The position numbers were made by a program, and so were the translations under genes. A stretch of DNA of 64,000 nucleotides from Oscillospiraceae bacterium (GTDB lineage Bacteria; Bacillota; Clostridia; Oscillospirales; Oscillospiraceae), in NCBI GenBank assembly GCA_020025575.1, contig JAHHRW010000001.1, forward strand, positions 124,001 to 188,000, in the 5' to 3' direction. Each line of letters starts with the position of its first letter. Position 1 is the stretch's first letter. Of the stretch, positions 25,937 through 33,390 are shown piece by piece. The notes under the pieces were generated by a model. That model had not been told where the DNA came from. It saw nothing but the letters and a program-made list of their open reading frames with translations, and did not search any database.

Positions 25937-25970
25937 CGAACGCAACAAAATTAAAATTTTGTTGCGTTCG
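25937..25970. repeat. Perfect 34-bp palindrome overlapping the -35 of the xerC-like promoter
   Basis: CGAACGCAACAAAATT at 25937-25952 is repeated exactly in inverted form at 25955-25970 with only AA between them. Its right arm contains the -35 hexamer TTGCGT. The position is that of a repressor operator; with almost no loop it is a poor terminator. Confidence 0.85.
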
Positions 25971-25990
25971 TGAGGGATATATGGTATAAT
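25962..25990 (+). promoter_or_regulatory. Promoter of the xerC-like gene
   Basis: TTGCGT (25962-25967) and TATAAT (25985-25990) are 17 bases apart, with extended -10 TGG. The leader to the start codon is about 100 bases. Confidence 0.7.
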
Positions 25991-26095
25991 AAGGTCAGAT
26001 TAGGGATCAATCTCTATAAATTTGCATAAATCAACGCTTTGTAGATCATAGTCGTTGCGTTAGACATAATCAAGTGAACTTGGGAGGTATCAGAC

Positions 26096-27103
26096 ATGCG
26101 CAAATACAAGGATTGTCCACCGGTCTTGCGAGACTTTCTTTCATATCATGAAAACATTAAGGCACAGTCACCAAGGACGATTTCAGAATACTATCTGGAT
26201 CTGAGAATGTTCTTACGGTTCATAAAACTCATGCGCAGCAATATGAGTGTAACAACCCGATTAGATGAGATCGACATTACCGATGTGGATCTAGATTTTA
26301 TTCGTGATATTTCGACATCTGATATTTTTGAGTTTCTCTCCTATTTGGCCAATGACAGAAATCCAAATCCAGATAACAAATATTCACAAACAGGAATTGA
26401 GGCCGCAGCCAGAGCCAGAAAATTATCTGCAATAAAGTCCTTTTATAAATACCTTACCGTACGGACAAAACAGCTGCAGGAAAATCCTGTTGCAGATTTG
26501 GAGTATCCGAAAATTCGCAAGAGCTTACCTCGATACTTAACACTGGAACAGTCCTCTGCGCTGCTACAGTCTGTTTCAGGGCCGAATCAGACTCGTGACT
26601 ACGCGATTTTAATGATATTCCTGAATTGCGGTATCCGTCGCAGTGAGCTTGTAGGACTGAATCTATCCGATATTTATGACGACAGACTTCGTGTTGTGGG
26701 AAAAGGAAATAAAGAGCGTTTTGTATATTTTGGAACAGCTTGCCGCAAGGCCATTGATGATTACCTCATTGAACGCAATCAGAAAGTCCTCTCGGACAAT
26801 CGGGCACTATTCGGCTCCAGAGACGGCAATCGCATCAGTGTTTCGGCTGTACATCGCTTGGTAAAAAAGGCACTGCTGAAAGCTGGATTGGACGCTACAC
26901 AGTTTTCTGCGCACAAGCTCCGACATACCGCTGCCACATTGATGCTTTCTAGTGGTGTTGATATTAAGACTGTTCAGGAGGTGTTAGGCCACGAGAACCT
27001 GAACACAACCCAGATTTATACCCATATCGAAAGCACAGAATTGAAAATCGCTGCTGAGGCGAATCCTATTTCTCATCTGGATATGAAGAAAGATAACGAA
27101 TAA
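26096..27103 (+). CDS. xerC: Tyrosine recombinase, XerC-like
   Basis: A 335-residue tyrosine recombinase. The N-terminal domain includes SPRTISEYYLDLRMFLRFIK. The catalytic set is complete: GIRRSELVGLNLSD (Arg), KGNKERFVYFG (Lys in the beta hairpin), HKLRHTAATLML (His-x-x-Arg) and VLGHENLNTTQIYTH (His and Tyr). It is about 40 residues longer than typical XerC. As the second Xer protein beside xerD, it is the natural XerC partner for dif recombination, but a dedicated single recombinase role cannot be excluded. GGGAGG precedes the ATG. A long palindrome overlaps its promoter. Confidence 0.82.
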   Translation: MRKYKDCPPVLRDFLSYHENIKAQSPRTISEYYLDLRMFLRFIKLMRSNMSVTTRLDEIDITDVDLDFIRDISTSDIFEFLSYLANDRNPNPDNKYSQTGIEAAARARKLSAIKSFYKYLTVRTKQLQENPVADLEYPKIRKSLPRYLTLEQSSALLQSVSGPNQTRDYAILMIFLNCGIRRSELVGLNLSDIYDDRLRVVGKGNKERFVYFGTACRKAIDDYLIERNQKVLSDNRALFGSRDGNRISVSAVHRLVKKALLKAGLDATQFSAHKLRHTAATLMLSSGVDIKTVQEVLGHENLNTTQIYTHIESTELKIAAEANPISHLDMKKDNE

Positions 27104-27107
27104 TTCC

Positions 27108-27136
27108 TTGACGAAATGTTTTGAGTTTTGTATAAT
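27108..27136 (+). promoter_or_regulatory. Promoter of the HTH membrane regulator
   Basis: TTGACG (27108-27113) and TATAAT (27131-27136) are exactly 17 bases apart in the short gap after xerC. Confidence 0.75.
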
Positions 27137-27177
27137 GCAACTGATAGTTGACAAAAAAATAAGAGGTTTTATGCAGA

Positions 27178-27555
27178 ATGTCGATTGGAAGTCGAATTTC
27201 AGAGTTAAGGAAACAACATCATATTTCTCAAGGACAGTTGGCAAAATTGCTGGATATCAGTCGCCAGTCTGTCTCCAAATGGGAGAACGATCAGGCAAGC
27301 CCAGACACACTGAATCTTATCAGATTGGCAGATGTGTTGGAGGCAGATGTTGAGTATCTCGCAACCGGACGGCAGCACGTGTACCAACCTGCTCCAATTG
27401 TGATTAACCTCGTAGAAAAACCAGATCGAGTAGTCGTAAAAGAAGTACCAAAACGTATCATAGTGAAACAAAAGCTACGTTTAAATCCTGTTTATTGGAT
27501 TGGGTTTGCCGGTTTTTTCTTTATTTTAGGCCTGATATTGGGATCATTACTTTAA
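27178..27555 (+). CDS. XRE-family HTH regulator with C-terminal membrane helix
   Basis: A 125-residue protein. Residues 1-65 form a Cro/C1-type HTH (RISELRKQHHISQGQLAKLL, then ISRQSVSKWENDQASPD). A basic linker leads to a single membrane helix at the C-terminus (WIGFAGFFFILGLILGSLL). Membrane-tethered XRE proteins of this type are common in Firmicutes, mostly uncharacterised, and may sense envelope state. It has its own promoter and ends at a bidirectional terminator, so no target gene is evident from context. Confidence 0.82.
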   Translation: MSIGSRISELRKQHHISQGQLAKLLDISRQSVSKWENDQASPDTLNLIRLADVLEADVEYLATGRQHVYQPAPIVINLVEKPDRVVVKEVPKRIIVKQKLRLNPVYWIGFAGFFFILGLILGSLL

Positions 27556-27559
27556 GAAC

Positions 27560-27589
27560 AGAGGGGAGCTGCATATGCAGCTCCCCTCT
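27560..27589. terminator. Bidirectional terminator between the HTH gene and radA
   Basis: A perfect 30-base palindrome with half-site AGAGGGGAGCTGCAT, centred between two convergent genes and followed by a T-rich run on the plus strand. Confidence 0.85.
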
Positions 27590-27618
27590 TCCCTATCTTT
27601 AATTCTGGCAGACTGTTT

Positions 27619-28980
27619 TTATAATGCAAATTCAATTGCCTCCCGTATATTACGGACACGAAATACTTCCAGTTCCTCAGGCATTTCAACGCTATCAGAT
27701 CCGGATTTTGGGATAATACACTGTTTAAAGCCCAATCTGGCAACTTCCTGAAGTCTTTGAGACAAATGATTGACTGCTCTGATTTCTCCAGTCAAACCGA
27801 CTTCTCCAATGGCTGCTAATGCAGATGAAATTGGCTTATCACGATAAACAGATGCTATGGCCAAAATCAGAGGAAGATCCGCAGCAGTTTCATCTAATCG
27901 AAGTCCACCGACGACATTGATATATGCATCAAAGGTACTCAATGCCAGTCCGCCGCGCTTTTCAGCCACCGCCATCATCAATACAGCACGGTTAAAATCA
28001 AAGCCGTCCGCGGCCCTGCGAGGGACATTAAAGCTCGTCTTCGTGACCAAAGCCTGAATTTCCGCCAATACCGGTCGCGTTCCCTCCATGACACATGCTA
28101 CACATGAACCCGGAGCATTTTCCGGTCTTCCCTGCAATAGCATTTTCGACGGATTGGGTACTTCTATCAAGCCAGACTCCCCCATTTCAAATACGCCGAT
28201 TTCATTTGTGGAGCCAAAACGATTTTTCACAGCACGGAGCAATCGATAGGATGAATGGGAATCCCCCTCAAACAGCATGACACAGTCTACCATGTGCTCT
28301 AAAACCTTCGGTCCTGCGATGGCACCGTCCTTGTTAATGTGTCCGACAACGAAAACGGTAATTCCGTCCTGTTTGCTGATTTGCATAAGACTCATGGTAC
28401 AGTCTTTTACCTGAGAAACAGAACCGGGAGAGGACTCATTTGCCTCATTATAAAGTGTCTGAATAGAATCGGCAATTAAGACATCCGGTTTTATTTCTTC
28501 TACAGCATCTATCAGTGCTGACATTCGGGTTTCGGAAAGGATATATAGTTCTTGAGACTCCACGCCCAGACGCTCGGCACGAAGTTTTAGCTGTCGCTCT
28601 GACTCCTCGCCCGAAACATATAAAACCCTGCGATCTTTGCAGATATTGGCGCAAATCTGTAACAGCAGTGTGGATTTACCAATTCCGGGAGCACCGCCCA
28701 CCAAAACAAGACTCCCCTGTACCGCTCCGCCGCCTAATACCCGATCTAGCTCCCCCATGCCGGTGTAAAATCTGGTTTCATCGTTGATATCCACTTCATG
28801 AAGTCGTCTTGGTGTCCTGCTCATGCCCACAGGTGAAGATTTTGCTCTGCCGGGGGCAGATGGTTTTTCAATATGTTCTACCAGTGTATTCCACTGACCG
28901 CAGCTGGGGCAGCGTCCCTGCCATTTTGGCGTTTCGTTGCCGCAAGAGGTGCAGTAAAATACCGTTTTTGTCTTAGCCAT
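27619..28980 (-). CDS. radA: DNA repair protein RadA
   Basis: A 453-residue RadA (Sms). An N-terminal C4 zinc finger (CTSCGNETPKWQGRCPSCGQ) precedes a RecA-like ATPase with Walker A GGAPGIGKSTL, the RadA-specific KNRFG motif (KNRFGSTNEIG), and a C-terminal Lon-like domain (GGLRLDETAADLPLILAI). RadA is a helicase promoting branch migration in recombination. The start at 28980 has AAGGAG 8 bases upstream; the longer frame to 29040 begins within the promoter. A LexA-box-like site sits inside that promoter. Confidence 0.95.
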   Translation of the reverse strand: MAKTKTVFYCTSCGNETPKWQGRCPSCGQWNTLVEHIEKPSAPGRAKSSPVGMSRTPRRLHEVDINDETRFYTGMGELDRVLGGGAVQGSLVLVGGAPGIGKSTLLLQICANICKDRRVLYVSGEESERQLKLRAERLGVESQELYILSETRMSALIDAVEEIKPDVLIADSIQTLYNEANESSPGSVSQVKDCTMSLMQISKQDGITVFVVGHINKDGAIAGPKVLEHMVDCVMLFEGDSHSSYRLLRAVKNRFGSTNEIGVFEMGESGLIEVPNPSKMLLQGRPENAPGSCVACVMEGTRPVLAEIQALVTKTSFNVPRRAADGFDFNRAVLMMAVAEKRGGLALSTFDAYINVVGGLRLDETAADLPLILAIASVYRDKPISSALAAIGEVGLTGEIRAVNHLSQRLQEVARLGFKQCIIPKSGSDSVEMPEELEVFRVRNIREAIEFAL

Positions 28981-29011
28981 ATAGGGATACTCCTTCTCAT
29001 ATCTTGGCCCT

Positions 29012-29040
29012 ATTATACCAACATTTGTTCGAATGGTCAA
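29012..29040 (-). promoter_or_regulatory. radA promoter with internal SOS-box-like site
   Basis: On the minus strand, TTGACC (29035-29040) and TATAAT (29012-29017) are 17 bases apart. The spacer (29018-29031) reads CGAACAAATGTTGG, matching 12 of 14 positions of the Bacillus LexA box CGAACRNRYGTTYC. Confidence 0.6.
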
Positions 29041-29050
29041 GGATTGGGCA

Positions 29051-29079
29051 TTGCGCAGAATATGGAATCATGGTATGAT
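29051..29079 (+). promoter_or_regulatory. Promoter of the aldehyde dehydrogenase gene
   Basis: TTGCGC (29051-29056) and TATGAT (29074-29079) are 17 bases apart with an extended TGG before the -10. It is divergent from the radA promoter, with adjacent -35 regions. Confidence 0.55.
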
Positions 29080-29107
29080 GGAAAAAATACAAGTTGGGGG
29101 AAACGGT

Positions 29108-30487
29108 ATGGATTCTGTAACCATTCATGATGTGCTAAACAAACAGCGTAACTATTTCAACTCTGGAGCAACGCTCGCCCCGATCTTTCGGGTTGAGCAA
29201 TTGCGCAGGCTTCAAAATGCAATCAAATCCAACGAGTCTAAAATAAATGCCGCCTTACAAAAGGATCTGGGAAAACCTGCTTTTGAAGGATATATGTGTG
29301 AAGTGGGATTGGTATTGGAAGAACTGAGGTATATGATCAAATTCGCCTATGGTCTGTCCAGATCAAGAAAAGCGCCTACTCCCCTGCACCAATTTGCAGC
29401 CAAGAGCTACATCCAGCCAGAGCCATATGGAAATGTGCTGATTATGAGTCCGTGGAATTATCCATTCCTGCTGACCATGGGGCCGTTGGTGGACGCGTTG
29501 GCCGCCGGAAATACAGCCATTGTCAAACCTAGCGCCTACTCCCCTGCCACCTCCAGTGTAATCCAAGACCTGATTGATGCGTGTTTTTGCAGCGAGTATG
29601 TGTCGGTCATAACTGGTGGACGAGCTGAAAATCAGGCTCTGCTGGAAGAGAAATTTGACTATATCTTCTTTACCGGTTCGCAGTCTGTTGGCAAAATCGT
29701 CATGGAAAAAGCTGCAAGGCACTTGACCCCTGTGACGCTGGAACTCGGTGGAAAAAGTCCATGCATTGTGGATAAAACCGCTAAAATTGACTTAGCAGCC
29801 AAACGAATTGTTTTTGGAAAGTTTCTAAATTGCGGACAGACCTGTGTGGCACCGGACTATGTTTGGGTGCATAAGTCCGTGAAAGAGGAACTGTTACAGG
29901 CGATTACCCAGGAAATCGCAAAACAGTATGGAACTTGTCCTCTTGAAAATCAGAACTACGGAAAAATCATAAGTCGGAAACATTTTGATCGGATTTCTTC
30001 TCTCATCGATGCGCGTAAAGTCGTTTTCGGGGGTAAAAAGGACGAGGTCTCCTTGAAAATTGAACCGACAGTAATGGATCATGTCAATTGGGATGACCCG
30101 GTCATGCAGCAAGAAATCTTTGGACCTGTACTACCAATATTGACCTTTACAGACCTAGAAAAAGTCGTATCAACCCTGCAGCAGAAGGACTCCCCTTTGG
30201 CACTTTATATTTTCAGTCGTCATCAACCGTCTATCGACTATGTAACACAGCATGTCCGCTATGGGGGTGGATGTATTAACGATACCGTCATCCATTTGGC
30301 TACCACTGCGATGGGGTTTGGCGGCGTCGGTGCCAGCGGTATGGGAGCATATCACGGCAAATGCGGATTTGATACATTTTCCCACATGAAGTCCATTGTC
30401 CATAAGAAAAATTGGCTGGATCTTCCGATGCGGTATCAACCGTACAACCCCCTCTATGAAAAGATTCTTCGGCTGTTTTTAGGCTGA
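29108..30487 (+). CDS. Aldehyde dehydrogenase (class 3-like)
   Basis: A 459-residue NAD(P)-dependent aldehyde dehydrogenase. SPWNYPFLLTMGPLVDALAAG forms the cofactor region, TLELGGKSP carries the general-base Glu and NCGQTCVAPDY the catalytic Cys. The short length and C-terminal end resemble class 3 / fatty aldehyde dehydrogenases of the AlkH type. It oxidises aldehydes to carboxylic acids; the physiological substrate is not evident. The ATG at 29108 has GGGGG 8 bases upstream. It is a single-gene unit between radA and cwlD. Confidence 0.9.
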   Translation: MDSVTIHDVLNKQRNYFNSGATLAPIFRVEQLRRLQNAIKSNESKINAALQKDLGKPAFEGYMCEVGLVLEELRYMIKFAYGLSRSRKAPTPLHQFAAKSYIQPEPYGNVLIMSPWNYPFLLTMGPLVDALAAGNTAIVKPSAYSPATSSVIQDLIDACFCSEYVSVITGGRAENQALLEEKFDYIFFTGSQSVGKIVMEKAARHLTPVTLELGGKSPCIVDKTAKIDLAAKRIVFGKFLNCGQTCVAPDYVWVHKSVKEELLQAITQEIAKQYGTCPLENQNYGKIISRKHFDRISSLIDARKVVFGGKKDEVSLKIEPTVMDHVNWDDPVMQQEIFGPVLPILTFTDLEKVVSTLQQKDSPLALYIFSRHQPSIDYVTQHVRYGGGCINDTVIHLATTAMGFGGVGASGMGAYHGKCGFDTFSHMKSIVHKKNWLDLPMRYQPYNPLYEKILRLFLG

Positions 30488-30491
30488 AAGT

Positions 30492-30520
30492 AAGGCGGCA
30501 GTCATCCGACTGTCGCCTTT
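30492..30520. terminator. Bidirectional terminator between the aldehyde dehydrogenase gene and cwlD
   Basis: AGGCGGCAGTC pairs with GACTGTCGCCT around a 4-base loop (one G-T pair) and overlaps the end of cwlD. Confidence 0.75.
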
Positions 30521-31221
30521 CCCAAATAATTTGCCAAGGTCCCGGCGATCACACTGCATAGCTGCTTTTGATATTCTGGTGTCCTGAGTCTGCTTTCCTC
30601 CTCTGGATTGGATAAAAAACCACACTCAACCAGAATACCACAGCAGTCGATATGCTGCATGATATAGACACCCTCCGCTTTTTTGCAGCCACGCTTATTT
30701 GATGCTGTGAGTGCATGATTCAGGCTGGTCTGCATCTGTGTGGCGAGTTCCTTGCTCTCTGGTGAAGATGCATAGAATACCTGTGGACCATAATATCGGC
30801 TCTCTGGGTAGTAATTCTGATGTATGCTGATATAAATTGGATTGTCCATTTCATTGACGAGATTGACACGATTCCTTAAATCAGAACGCTTTTGTTCCCG
30901 AATGGTGTTGCCTTCCGTTGCAACACTCACATCTTCGGTTCGCACCATGACTGTTTTATACCCCAATAGTGATAGCAAACGCTCTAACCTTTTTGAAATT
31001 TCGAGGTTGATTTTACTTTCTAGGACTCCGGTGCAGGATGTAGTTCCCCCATCCATGCCTCCATGCCCTGCGTCTATCACCAAGGTTGACTGTATTGTGA
31101 AATCCTGGGGATTACTGACACTGAGTGCGCTATTTCCGATAAAGAAACCAACCAGCAAACACGCACTGACCACATATAGATAAATGTACGCATAGCGTTT
31201 TAAAAAGTCTCTTGTTTTCAT
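30502..31221 (-). CDS. cwlD: Germination-specific N-acetylmuramoyl-L-alanine amidase CwlD
   Basis: A 239-residue Amidase_3 enzyme with an N-terminal membrane anchor. Zinc ligands and catalytic residues are visible in IDAGHGGMDGG, the Glu of SKINLEIS, the His of SIHQNYYP and the Glu of LVECGFLSNPEE. CwlD with PdaA makes muramic-delta-lactam in the spore cortex, needed for germination. The ATG at 31221 is preceded by GGGAGGGGTG. It is divergent from the cotJ operon, making a small sporulation locus. Confidence 0.9.
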   Translation of the reverse strand: MKTRDFLKRYAYIYLYVVSACLLVGFFIGNSALSVSNPQDFTIQSTLVIDAGHGGMDGGTTSCTGVLESKINLEISKRLERLLSLLGYKTVMVRTEDVSVATEGNTIREQKRSDLRNRVNLVNEMDNPIYISIHQNYYPESRYYGPQVFYASSPESKELATQMQTSLNHALTASNKRGCKKAEGVYIMQHIDCCGILVECGFLSNPEEESRLRTPEYQKQLCSVIAGTLANYLGKATVG

Positions 31222-31286
31222 CAATCACCCCTCCCATAGACTCTATGCCCGTCCGTCGTACTTATGAACCGGGTACGCTGTTTATG

Positions 31287-31294
31287 CATAGAAT
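31287..31294 (+). promoter_or_regulatory. Possible mother-cell sigma factor -10 element before cotJ
   Basis: CATAGAAT lies 38 bases before the ribosome site. It resembles the SigE -10 (CATACAAT-like) and, with an AC 17 bases upstream, the SigK pattern CATAnnnTA. No clear SigE -35 was seen. Confidence 0.3.
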
Positions 31295-31338
31295 GACCAG
31301 GAACGACAGTTCTGAGTCTTTTTCAGGAGGAATGAATT

Positions 31339-31797
31339 TTGAAACCGAAAATGAAACATCCGGGTAAAAAGCAGCCGGAAGGAATGAACGGCGTATTACC
31401 GCCTATGGCGCCTCTGGCAAATCCGTATGTCCCGTTTCAACAGGAAAATCCGCCACAGTATGAAGCCAGAAGAGGTTTGGTTCGCGGCACCATGTTTCCG
31501 GGACTGGATCTTCCGTTTATGGGCATGGCTAATCAGAATGAAAAGCCCGATACCCTGCTAAACCAGCTGCAATCGCTGAACTTTGCTATTACGGAACTTG
31601 CGCTGTATCTGGATACGCATCGGGAAGATCAGGAAGCGCTGGAGCTTTACCGAGCTTATCAGGAAATGTACGGAAGGATCCGGAAACAATATGAGGAAGA
31701 ACGCGGCCCGCTAAACCATATGCATCCAGGCGAGGGAGAGTATCGATGGTTAGATGATCCGTGGCCTTGGGAATACTGTGCAAATCGGGAGGATTAA
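31339..31797 (+). CDS. Spore coat protein, CotJA-CotJB fusion
   Basis: A 152-residue protein joining two coat-associated families normally encoded separately. Residues about 26-60 (ANPYVPFQ, then RGLVRGTMFPGLDLPF) match CotJA; residues about 70-147 (LQSLNFAITELALYLDTHRE, RAYQEMYGRIRKQYEEERGP, LDDPWPWE) match CotJB. CotJA, B and C are assembled together in the spore coat. The start is TTG at 31339, set by AGGAGG 8 bases upstream. cotJC follows 3 bases later, replacing the usual cotJA-cotJB-cotJC order by a two-gene operon. Confidence 0.82.
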   Translation: MKPKMKHPGKKQPEGMNGVLPPMAPLANPYVPFQQENPPQYEARRGLVRGTMFPGLDLPFMGMANQNEKPDTLLNQLQSLNFAITELALYLDTHREDQEALELYRAYQEMYGRIRKQYEEERGPLNHMHPGEGEYRWLDDPWPWEYCANRED

Positions 31798-31800
31798 ATT

Positions 31801-32397
31801 ATGTTTTCATATGAAAAAAAGCTTCAGTATCCAGTAAAAATTGATAAACCCAATCCCAGATTGGCTTCTATCATCATCAGCCAGTATGGCGGCCCTGATG
31901 GAGAGCTTGGTGCATCCCTTCGCTACCTCTCACAGCGCTATAGCATGCCGTTTGACGAGCTGAAGGGCTTGTTAACAGATATCGGCACAGAAGAACTGGG
32001 ACACCTAGAGATGATTGGTGCAATCGTACACCAGCTTACGCGGAATTTAAAAGATAGCCAGATTGAAGATTCCGCATTCGCCCCATATTTTGTGGATCAT
32101 ACCACCGGCGTGTACCCTACTGCAGCATCGGGATTCCCCTGGAACGGAGCATCAATGGCGGTTAAGGGTGATCCTATGGCAGATTTGACAGAAGATCTGG
32201 CGGCTGAACAAAAAGCCCGTGTAACATATGACAATATCCTCAGACTATCAGACGATCCGGATGTGAACGACGTGATTCAGTTCCTAAGAGAGAGAGAAAT
32301 TGTCCATTTCCAACGATTTGGCGAGGCAATCGAATTGCTTAGACAAAAGCTGAATCCACGCAATGTTTACAGCATGAATCCTGCCATCGACCTATAA
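31801..32397 (+). CDS. cotJC: Spore coat protein CotJC, manganese catalase-like
   Basis: A 198-residue manganese-catalase-type ferritin-like protein. Metal-ligand pattern residues appear in GPDGELGASLRYL, GTEELGHLEMIGAIVHQL (Glu-x-x-His), DLTEDLAAEQKARVTYDN and REREIVHFQRFGEA. CotJC sits in the spore coat and may remove peroxide. The gene follows the CotJA-CotJB fusion by 3 bases and ends at a perfect hairpin. Confidence 0.92.
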   Translation: MFSYEKKLQYPVKIDKPNPRLASIIISQYGGPDGELGASLRYLSQRYSMPFDELKGLLTDIGTEELGHLEMIGAIVHQLTRNLKDSQIEDSAFAPYFVDHTTGVYPTAASGFPWNGASMAVKGDPMADLTEDLAAEQKARVTYDNILRLSDDPDVNDVIQFLREREIVHFQRFGEAIELLRQKLNPRNVYSMNPAIDL

Positions 32398-32427
32398 CCA
32401 TAGCGGCGATTTATAATAGATAGCAAC

Positions 32428-32462
32428 ATACCCCTAAGCTGAAAATCCCAGCTTAGGGGTAT
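32428..32462 (+). terminator. Terminator of the cotJ operon
   Basis: A perfect 14-bp stem ATACCCCTAAGCTG with its complement around a 7-base loop, followed by CATTTTATG. Confidence 0.85.
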
Positions 32463-32481
32463 CATTTTATGTAATTGATCA

Positions 32482-32510
32482 TAGACTTTCGTCAGAAGTT
32501 CTTGTATAAT
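32482..32510 (+). promoter_or_regulatory. Promoter of yaaA
   Basis: TAGACT (32482-32487) and TATAAT (32505-32510) are 17 bases apart. Confidence 0.55.
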
Positions 32511-32567
32511 TGAAAAAAATGAGGATAAATGGTATCTCCTCGATACCAATGATGGGGTGAGATTTCA

Positions 32568-33323
32568 ATGAAGATTATATTATCCCCTGCAAAAAAGATG
32601 AATACAGATCTTGAGTCATTTGCCTGTAAGGGTACCCCTGTTTTCCTTTCGCAAACGAAACAGATTTTGTCCTGCATGCAGGATAAATCCTATGAAGAAC
32701 TGAAAAAGCTTTGGGGATGCAACGATACAATCGCCCTGCAGAATAAGAAACGTCTTGATGAAATGGATCTTTATGAGCGTTTAACGCCCGCAATTGTATC
32801 CTATGAGGGTATTGCATATCAATATATGGCGCCAGCGGTTTTTGAATCAAGCCAGCTTGATTATGTTCAGGAACATCTGCGTATCCTATCTGGGTTCTAT
32901 GGTGTTTTGAAACCGATGGATGGGGTTCGTCCATATCGACTTGAGATGCAGACTAAATTAAGTGTTAGAAAACACCGGGATTTATACGATTTTTGGGGAG
33001 ATCAACTTTACAAGGAAGTCGCAGATCACGATGGTGTCATTTTGAATCTTGCCTCTAAAGAATACTCCAAATGCATAGAAAAGTATCTTAAAGATTCTGA
33101 TACATACATTACTTGCATCTTTGGAGAGATATTAGACGGTAAAATCGTTCAAAAAAGCACCTTCTCAAAAATGGCAAGAGGTGAAATGGTTCGCTACATG
33201 GCAGAACGTCATATTACGAATCCTCAGGATATAAAAGATTTTGATCGATTGGGATTTTGCTTTCGGCATGATCTATCTACTGAGACACAATACATATTTG
33301 AACGAAAAAGCACAAACCTGTGA
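32568..33323 (+). CDS. yaaA: Peroxide stress protein YaaA
   Basis: A 251-residue DUF328/YaaA protein. The N-terminal MKIILSPAKKMN and the ERLTPAIVSYEGIAYQYM region are characteristic, and the conserved LNLASKEYSKCIEKYL and KMARGEMVRYMAERHI blocks follow. YaaA binds DNA and lowers intracellular free iron damage during peroxide stress in E. coli. GGGGTGAG precedes the ATG, and it has its own promoter. Its proximity to the Mn-catalase-like cotJC may be coincidental. Confidence 0.92.
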   Translation: MKIILSPAKKMNTDLESFACKGTPVFLSQTKQILSCMQDKSYEELKKLWGCNDTIALQNKKRLDEMDLYERLTPAIVSYEGIAYQYMAPAVFESSQLDYVQEHLRILSGFYGVLKPMDGVRPYRLEMQTKLSVRKHRDLYDFWGDQLYKEVADHDGVILNLASKEYSKCIEKYLKDSDTYITCIFGEILDGKIVQKSTFSKMARGEMVRYMAERHITNPQDIKDFDRLGFCFRHDLSTETQYIFERKSTNL

Positions 33324-33390
33324 GAATGCTTTATTAACATAGTAACTTTCAAATTACCTGGGAAATGCCTAAGAAAAGGGAGTGTTATCC

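Noticed and set aside
25937..25970. Palindrome as a rho-independent terminator of the lipoprotein gene
   Set aside because: The loop would be only two bases with no T run, a better hairpin already exists at 25862-25899, and the palindrome overlaps a promoter.
22444..27103. Integrated mobile element defined by two tyrosine recombinases
   Set aside because: Genes between them are housekeeping, no attachment repeats or transfer genes are seen, and both proteins look like Xer recombinases.
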